Shown here: positions 7,149 through 12,085 of the stretch, piece after piece
Layout of the letters: each line of letters starts with the position of its first letter
Numbering within the stretch: position 1 is the stretch's first letter
Source: an uncultured Fastidiosipila sp.
GTDB taxonomy: Bacteria > Bacillota > Clostridia > Saccharofermentanales > Fastidiosipilaceae
DNA: 12,085 bases
Reading direction: 5' to 3'
Assembly: GCA_938014865.1 (NCBI GenBank)
Contig: CALLQJ010000148.1
Location: 1 to 12,085, forward strand
Notes under the pieces: generated by a model
What the model saw: the letters and a program-made list of their open reading frames with translations, nothing else
Told to the model about the DNA's origin: nothing
The model's database searches: none
Position numbers and translations under genes: made by a program

Positions 7149-8885
7149 ATGAAAAAATTATCCGGACTCAGTACAGCTTTAGCGGCCGTGCTGCTGCTCG
7201 GCAGCTTAGCCGGCTGCGGCGGCAAAGACAAGGACGGCGACAAAAACAATGACGCCGATAAGCCGACAAAGCAAGAAGAAACAGAAAAAGAGACAGAAAA
7301 GAAAGAGGAAGACAATAAAGATGATGAAGGCGACGCGCCGGACGAAGTTATCGAACTGACTTTCTTTAATCGTGACGGACAGGAAGACCCCTGGACCGAT
7401 CCGGTCGCTTTGGAAATCACCGAAAAAACCGGCATTAAGCTGAAAACCAGCTACCCGCTCGATGAAAATGATGAGAGCATTGACCTCATGATTGCCGAGC
7501 AGAATTATCCGGACCTTATCTATGCCAAAGGCGGCGCAGGCAAGCTGATCGAAGCCGGCGCGCTGATTGATCTCGAGCCTTTGATTGATGAGTACGGACC
7601 GAACATCAAGAAGATGTACGGGGAAGAGCTCGATAAGCTGCGTCATTCGCAGGAGGATCCTGCCATTTACCAGCTCTCGTCTTATGAAGTCGGCGGCAGA
7701 TCTTATACCACCTCCGGCGTGGCCCAGATTCAGTGGGCTGTTCTGAAGGAAAACGGCTATGAAGTGCCGCAGACCCTGGCGGATTATGAAAAGATGATCA
7801 AGGATTATCTGGCGGACAATCCGCAGACCGAAGACGGTCAGGACCGCATCGGCCTGACGCTCTCGACGGCGGACTGGCACTGGTTCATCACCTTGTCGAA
7901 TCCGAGCGGCTTCATCGGCGAAGCGCAGCCCGACAACGGTCAGTGGCTCGTGGATGAAAACAATCAGGCGATGTATAAGTTCCGTTCCGACAAAGTCAGA
8001 GAATACATGAGATGGCTCAACAAGATGTACCATGAAGGCGTCTTGGATCCTGACTTTGCCACGCAGACCCATGAAGACTATATTGCGAAAATTGCCACCG
8101 GCCGTGTCGTGGCGATTACGGACGCCGAATGGGACTATGCGGACGCCGAAAAGATTCTGCGTGCCGACGGCAAGCTCGAACAGACCTATGCGCCGCTGCC
8201 CATTACGCTTGAAGCGGATCAGAAATGCCCGTCCCTGATGTACCAGGGCCTTACCACAGGCTGGGGCGTCGGCATTACGACGAGCTGTGAAGATCCCGTG
8301 GCCGCTATTAAATATATCGATTTCATCTGCTCGGACGAAGGACAAGTCCTCGTGCACTGGGGCCTGGAAGATGTCAACTATACAGTGGAAGACGGCAAGC
8401 GGATTATGAATCCGGAAGACCGCAAGATGAAAAATGAAGATCCCGACTACGGCAAGAAGACCGGTGTAGGCTTCCACGGTTCACCTTTCCCGATCTACGG
8501 CAACGGTGTGGAAGATCCGACGGGCAATACTTATACCACCGCCAGCAAGGAAAATGTTATTCAGGAATATCACGAAGAGCAGCAGGCAGCTGTTGATGCC
8601 TGGGGCGTGGAGCTTCTGACCGATATCTTCCCGCAGCCGGAAGAGTTCGAAGTGCCGAAATTCTCCGCCATCTGGGCCTATGCCAAGCCGGTGGAATTTG
8701 ACGAAATCGCCAATCAGCTCGATGAGATTGCCTGGCCTTCTCTGGTCGAAATGATCATCGACGATGCGGAAAACTTTGACGGTCACTATGACCTTATGAT
8801 TGAAGAACTCGAAGGCGTCGGCATGACGGAAGCAGAAGAGATGCTTACGGATATTATTGCTGAGCGGGTAGCCTTGGTAGAGTAA
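7149..8885 (+). CDS. Sugar-binding lipoprotein of the ABC importer (LipO type)
   Basis: This extracellular solute-binding lipoprotein captures the oligosaccharide and delivers it to the two permeases. The signal peptide has a lysine-containing start, a hydrophobic core and the lipobox SLAGC, making Cys23 the lipid-anchored first residue of the mature protein. Residues about 24-66 form a very charged linker of Lys, Asp and Glu that separates the domain from the membrane. The following binding domain (about 68-578) has the pattern of the large LipO-like group: ITEKTGIKLK near its start, EQNYPDLIYAKGG, then the hinge region with VLKENGYEVPQTLADYEKM. The 578 residues are at the long end for the family. 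AGGAAGAGGAG (7131-7141) precedes the ATG by seven bases, a strong site. Hairpin-rich spacers lie on both sides. The ligand cannot be read directly. Confidence 0.93.
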   Translation: MKKLSGLSTALAAVLLLGSLAGCGGKDKDGDKNNDADKPTKQEETEKETEKKEEDNKDDEGDAPDEVIELTFFNRDGQEDPWTDPVALEITEKTGIKLKTSYPLDENDESIDLMIAEQNYPDLIYAKGGAGKLIEAGALIDLEPLIDEYGPNIKKMYGEELDKLRHSQEDPAIYQLSSYEVGGRSYTTSGVAQIQWAVLKENGYEVPQTLADYEKMIKDYLADNPQTEDGQDRIGLTLSTADWHWFITLSNPSGFIGEAQPDNGQWLVDENNQAMYKFRSDKVREYMRWLNKMYHEGVLDPDFATQTHEDYIAKIATGRVVAITDAEWDYADAEKILRADGKLEQTYAPLPITLEADQKCPSLMYQGLTTGWGVGITTSCEDPVAAIKYIDFICSDEGQVLVHWGLEDVNYTVEDGKRIMNPEDRKMKNEDPDYGKKTGVGFHGSPFPIYGNGVEDPTGNTYTTASKENVIQEYHEEQQAAVDAWGVELLTDIFPQPEEFEVPKFSAIWAYAKPVEFDEIANQLDEIAWPSLVEMIIDDAENFDGHYDLMIEELEGVGMTEAEEMLTDIIAERVALVE

Positions 8886-8896
8886 GTAAGATTGTT

Positions 8897-8916
8897 TATC
8901 CTTGTAAGCAAGGATA
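8897..8916 (+). repeat. Hairpin just after the binding-protein gene
   Basis: TATCCTTG (8897-8904) pairs perfectly with CAAGGATA (8909-8916) around TAAG. Only a short, interrupted T stretch follows (8920-8922), so it is not a clear terminator. It is the first of three hairpins in the 132-base gap and probably marks the 3' end of a stable binding-protein transcript. Confidence 0.5.
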
Positions 8917-8920
8917 GAAT

Positions 8921-8991
8921 TTGAGCCGGGCGTTTTCCGCGCCCGGCCCGCAGTGAAGATACAAGCTGTCGGATACTTTATCCGGCAGCTT
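8921..8991 (+). repeat. Two-hairpin intergenic element, copy 2
   Basis: Hairpin one pairs GCCGGGCG (8925-8932) with CGCCCGGC (8940-8947). Hairpin two pairs AAGCTGTCGGAT (8963-8974) with ATCCGGCAGCTT (8980-8991), 12 pairs with one G-T, around ACTTT. Blocks TTGAGCCGGGCG, GCCCGG, GCAG, AAGCTG and TTTATCCGGC occur in the same order and, from GCAG on, at identical spacing to copy 1 at 108-175. The weak T stretch after it (8993-8996) could make it a leaky terminator that lowers expression of the GH31 gene relative to the binding protein. Confidence 0.55.
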
Positions 8992-9017
8992 ATTTTAAGC
9001 AAAGGAGCGTCAATCGT

Positions 9018-11402
9018 ATGCGTTTTCAAAACGGACAGTGGTTAATGCGGGAAGGGGTCGGCTGTTTTGCGCCGGCGCATATTTGGTCGGCAAGACTTGA
9101 AGTACAAGAAGAAGAGGGGAGACGTTTTGAAGAGCTCTGCCTCTTTGCGCCGACAAGCAGAATCCGCCATAAAGGGGATACCTTAGGCGGGATTGTTCTG
9201 GAGCTTCGGATCAGCGCGCCTGCTCCGGGGATGATCCGGCTGAGGACGGTGCCTTTCCGGGGAGAAAAAGACTCAGGGGTACATTTTGATCTGAACTTCA
9301 AGGATGAGGGGACACTCGACTGGACAGAGACAGAAGAAGAATTTCAGGTCAGAAGCGGCGAGCTGAGCCTTCATGTCAATAAAGACAATGCACGGCTGGA
9401 TTTTAAACACAACGGCAGAATCATCACCTCAAGCAGCGGCAGAGACCTTGCCTATATGAAAGAAGAGTGGAAGGGCTTTGCTTACAACCGGCACGAAAAA
9501 GGCACAAGCTTTATGCGGCAGCAGCTGGATCTGGCGGTCGGCGAAAAGATTTACGGCCTGGGCGAACGCTTTACGCCTTTTGTCAAAAACGGCCAGTGCG
9601 TCACGATTTGGAATGAGGACGGCGGGACGAGTACGGATCAGAGCTATAAGAATATTCCTTTTTATATTTCTTCCGAAGGCTACGGTCTTTTGCTGAATGA
9701 TCCGGGAAAGGCGGAATTTGAAATTGCGACGGAAAATGTGTCCAAGATTGCTTTTTCGGTCCCCGGAGAATGCCTGGACATTATATTTATTGACGGCCCG
9801 GATCCTAAGACGGTTCTCGAGCGTTATACGGATTTAAGCGGCAAACCCGCCCTGCCGGCGCCTTGGAGCTTCGGGCTTTGGCTTTCGACTTCTTTTACGA
9901 CCGACTATGACGAAGGAACCGTCATGCATTTCATTGACGGCATGCTGGACCGGGGAATTCCGCTTTCGGTTTTTCACTTTGACTGTGCCTGGATGAAGGA
10001 ATTTCACTGGATGGATTTCACTTGGGATAAGGAGAAATTCCCGGAGCCTGAAAAAATGCTCAAGACCATTCATGATAAAAACATCAAGGTCTGTGTCTGG
10101 ATCAATCCGTATGTCGGGCAGGCTTCGGCAGCCTTTGACGTCGGCAAGGAAAAAGGCTACTTCCTCAAGCGTGAGGACGGCAGCGTCTGGCAGTGGGATA
10201 TGTGGCAGCCCGGGACCGCTATTGTGGATTTCACGAATCCGGAGGCGGCGGCCTGGTACAAAGAAGAGCTCGGAAAGCTCGTGGATATGGGCGTGGACTG
10301 TTTCAAAACGGACTTCGGCGAGCGCATCCCGACGGACTGCGTCTACTATAATCAGGCCGATCCGGAAAAAATGCATAATTATTATGCGTATCTTTACAAC
10401 AAAGTGGTCTATGAACTTCTCTGCGAGAAAAAAGGCAAAGAAGATGCGCTGCTCTTTGCGCGTTCGGCGAGTGTCGGCGGGCAGAAATTTCCGGTGCACT
10501 GGGGCGGGGACTGCTGGTCGAATTATCCGTCGATGGCGGAAAGCCTGCGCGGCGGGCTGTTGCTTACGAGTTCCGGTTTCGGCTTCTGGAGCCATGACAT
10601 CGGCGGCTTTGAAGATCAGTCGACGGCGGATGTCTATAAACGCTGGGCGGCCTTCGGGCTTTTGTCGACGCATTCACGCTTCCACGGTTCGACGTCTTAC
10701 CGGGTACCCTGGCTTTATGACGAAGAGGCGGTGGATGTGGTGCGCTGCTTTGCCCGGCTGAAATATAAGCTTTTGCCTTATCTTTACAGCTCGGCCGTGT
10801 ATACCGCCGAAAGCGGCATTCCCATGATGCGGGCAATGTTTTTGGAATATCCGGACGATCCTGCCTGTGCGTATCTTGACCGGCAGTATTTCTTGGGAGA
10901 CAGCCTGCTCGCCGCCCCGGTTTTCAATGAAGAAGGAAGGAGCACGGTCTATTTGCCGGAAGGACGCTGGCAGCACTATCTTTCGGGCGAAAAGGCTGAA
11001 CTTTCTCACGGACAATATGTATACTCGAAAGAGGATTACTTTTCTTTGCCGCTCTGGGTCAAAGCGAACAGCCTGATCCCCGTCCTGCGCGATTACGCCG
11101 ACTGCGAAATAGCCGATTTCAGCCGTTCCTACGGAGAGGATCTGGCCTGTGAGGTCTATCTGTTGACGGAGCCCCGGACGCTTTCGATTTATGAAAAAGG
11201 CCGGAAGCTGACGACGCTCAGCCTGGAGCCGGAAGACGAGAAGATCCGCCTTCAATTTGACGGCCCGGTCTGTCCCGTGATCTTTAAAAGCGAAAGGGTC
11301 GAGCTCCTTTCCGGAGCGGCGCGGGTCGAAAAGGAAGGCGAAGATTTCGTCGTTTATCCGGAATCGGAAGAGCTGATCATCTTGCGCCGCGCGGCGGAAT
11401 AA
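9018..11402 (+). CDS. yicI: GH31 alpha-xylosidase, YicI-like
   Basis: This enzyme hydrolyses alpha-xylosidic ends, typically isoprimeverose and xyloglucan oligosaccharides, in the cytoplasm. The N-terminus MRFQNGQWLMREGV resembles that of E. coli YicI, and there is no signal peptide. A beta-sandwich N-domain (about 1-270) contains YGLGERFTPF. The catalytic barrel follows (about 278-600), with FHFDCAWMKEF, the nucleophile Asp432 in KTDFGERIP and the acid/base Asp498 in WGGDCWSNYPSMAESLRGG. The 66-residue spacing between the two catalytic residues equals that in YicI (416 and 482). Beta-domains complete the 794 residues, close to the YicI length of 772. AAAGGAG at 9001-9007 lies ten bases before the ATG. 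The gene ends with tandem stops TAATAA. Its place after a sugar importer and before a GH3 enzyme supports xyloglucan-fragment breakdown. The motif context favours xylosidase over alpha-glucosidase, but substrate preference is not proven. Confidence 0.94.
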   Translation: MRFQNGQWLMREGVGCFAPAHIWSARLEVQEEEGRRFEELCLFAPTSRIRHKGDTLGGIVLELRISAPAPGMIRLRTVPFRGEKDSGVHFDLNFKDEGTLDWTETEEEFQVRSGELSLHVNKDNARLDFKHNGRIITSSSGRDLAYMKEEWKGFAYNRHEKGTSFMRQQLDLAVGEKIYGLGERFTPFVKNGQCVTIWNEDGGTSTDQSYKNIPFYISSEGYGLLLNDPGKAEFEIATENVSKIAFSVPGECLDIIFIDGPDPKTVLERYTDLSGKPALPAPWSFGLWLSTSFTTDYDEGTVMHFIDGMLDRGIPLSVFHFDCAWMKEFHWMDFTWDKEKFPEPEKMLKTIHDKNIKVCVWINPYVGQASAAFDVGKEKGYFLKREDGSVWQWDMWQPGTAIVDFTNPEAAAWYKEELGKLVDMGVDCFKTDFGERIPTDCVYYNQADPEKMHNYYAYLYNKVVYELLCEKKGKEDALLFARSASVGGQKFPVHWGGDCWSNYPSMAESLRGGLLLTSSGFGFWSHDIGGFEDQSTADVYKRWAAFGLLSTHSRFHGSTSYRVPWLYDEEAVDVVRCFARLKYKLLPYLYSSAVYTAESGIPMMRAMFLEYPDDPACAYLDRQYFLGDSLLAAPVFNEEGRSTVYLPEGRWQHYLSGEKAELSHGQYVYSKEDYFSLPLWVKANSLIPVLRDYADCEIADFSRSYGEDLACEVYLLTEPRTLSIYEKGRKLTTLSLEPEDEKIRLQFDGPVCPVIFKSERVELLSGAARVEKEGEDFVVYPESEELIILRRAAE

Positions 11403-11449
11403 TAAGAGCCGCGGGGACGACGATAAGACAATAAAGAGAGGGTTTTACA

Positions 11450-12085
11450 GTGTATACGTTGGATTATAAAGACTATGCGGCCTGCGCCCGGCAGGCTGCG
11501 GCGGAAGGCATTCTTCTGCTGAAGAACAAGGAGCAGCTGCTGCCTTTGGAAGCGGGAAGCAAGCTGGCGCTTTTCGGCAGGACGCAGTACGATACAATTT
11601 ACTGCGGCACGGGTTCGGGCGGCATGGTCAATGTGCCCTATGTCATCAGTATTTATGAGGCTTTAAAAGAAGATTATCAGCTCTCCGATGCGCTGCATCA
11701 GCGCTACAGCAGCTGGCGGGCGGAGAATCCTTTTGATGAAGGAGAAGGCTGGGCGGCCACGCCGTGGAGCCAGCGCGAGATGCCTCTGCCGGATGAACTG
11801 CTCGAAGATGTCCGGCAGTTCAGCGATACGGCAGTCTTTGTCATCGGCCGGACGGCCGGAGAAGACCGGGACAATGCCGCAATTCCGGGGGCTTATTACT
11901 TAAGCGAAACGGAACTATCCGTGCTCCGGAAGCTGCGCAAGCGCTTCCCGAAACTTGTGGTCTTAGTCAATGCGGGCAATATCATTGATCTTAGCTGGGA
12001 CGAAGAGATTGACTGCGACGCCCTGCTTTATCTCTGGCAGGGCGGCAGCGAGGGCGGACATGCGGCGGCGGATGTCATGACGGGG
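11450..12085 (+). CDS. GH3 beta-glucosidase-like enzyme, 5' part, reversed domain order
   Basis: The first 212 codons of a gene cut by the window edge; the frame is open to the last base. The start is GTG, with GAGAGGG at 11436-11442 seven bases upstream, 47 bases after the GH31 stop. The sequence begins directly with features of the GH3 C-terminal alpha/beta sandwich domain: EGILLLKNKEQLLPL near residue 20, a conserved-type loop IGRTAGEDRDN, then LVVLVNAGNIIDL, and WQGGSEGGHAAADVMTG at the visible end. In most GH3 proteins this domain follows the catalytic barrel; here it comes first, as known for the beta-glucosidases of Ruminococcus albus and Butyrivibrio fibrisolvens. The barrel with the nucleophile should lie beyond the window. 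There is no signal peptide, so it acts in the cytoplasm, probably removing beta-linked glucose after the alpha-xylosidase. The exact substrate is open. Confidence 0.85.
   Translation, partial: MYTLDYKDYAACARQAAAEGILLLKNKEQLLPLEAGSKLALFGRTQYDTIYCGTGSGGMVNVPYVISIYEALKEDYQLSDALHQRYSSWRAENPFDEGEGWAATPWSQREMPLPDELLEDVRQFSDTAVFVIGRTAGEDRDNAAIPGAYYLSETELSVLRKLRKRFPKLVVLVNAGNIIDLSWDEEIDCDALLYLWQGGSEGGHAAADVMTG

Noticed and set aside
7206..8477. Long open reading frame on the minus strand opposite the binding-protein gene
   Set aside because: It lies entirely antisense to a clear lipoprotein gene, its product has no recognisable domain, and such frames arise from codon bias in the sense gene.
9834..10673. 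Open minus-strand frame opposite the GH31 catalytic region
   Set aside because: It is arginine-rich, without a domain, and covers the conserved catalytic barrel of the sense gene; a shadow frame.

Overview
The window looks like a chromosomal segment from an anaerobic Bacillota (Firmicutes) bacterium, probably a plant-polysaccharide-degrading Clostridia-type organism. The evidence is strong AGGAGG-type ribosome binding sites, a base composition near half GC by eye, a YesM/YesN two-component pair, an LplB/YtcP/LipO-type sugar ABC importer and glycoside hydrolases without signal peptides. A genus cannot be named from the sequence alone. All convincing genes are on the + strand.

Layout. Positions 1-314 hold no complete gene: an unresolved tail of an upstream gene, a run of hairpins ending in an intrinsic terminator (181-210), and the leader of gdhA. 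gdhA (315-1661) encodes an NADP-type hexameric glutamate dehydrogenase and forms its own unit, closed by a terminator at 1702-1735. A new unit starts just after it, with a TATAAT box at 1751-1756. It contains a membrane sensor kinase (1803-3602) and, overlapping it by one base, an AraC-type response regulator (3602-5122). Two sugar-permease subunits (5196-6119, 6132-7040) and a lipoprotein binding protein (7149-8885) follow. The cytoplasmic enzymes come last: a YicI-like GH31 alpha-xylosidase (9018-11402) and the 5' part of a GH3 enzyme (11450 to the window edge).

How it works together (inference from families and order). The kinase senses an extracellular glycan signal and phosphorylates the regulator, which activates the transporter and hydrolase genes. 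The lipoprotein captures an oligosaccharide and the two permeases import it, powered by an ATPase encoded elsewhere. In the cytoplasm the alpha-xylosidase removes alpha-linked xylose and the GH3 enzyme removes exposed beta-linked glucose. A GH31 alpha-xylosidase next to a GH3 enzyme points to xyloglucan oligosaccharides (or isoprimeverose) as the substrate.

Points worth a second look are a two-hairpin element present twice (108-175 and 8921-8991), a hairpin that can mask the ribosome binding site of the first permease gene (5157-5187), and the GH3 enzyme, which begins with what is normally the C-terminal domain. No mobile element, CRISPR array, tRNA or rRNA was seen. No wholly new system is evident.
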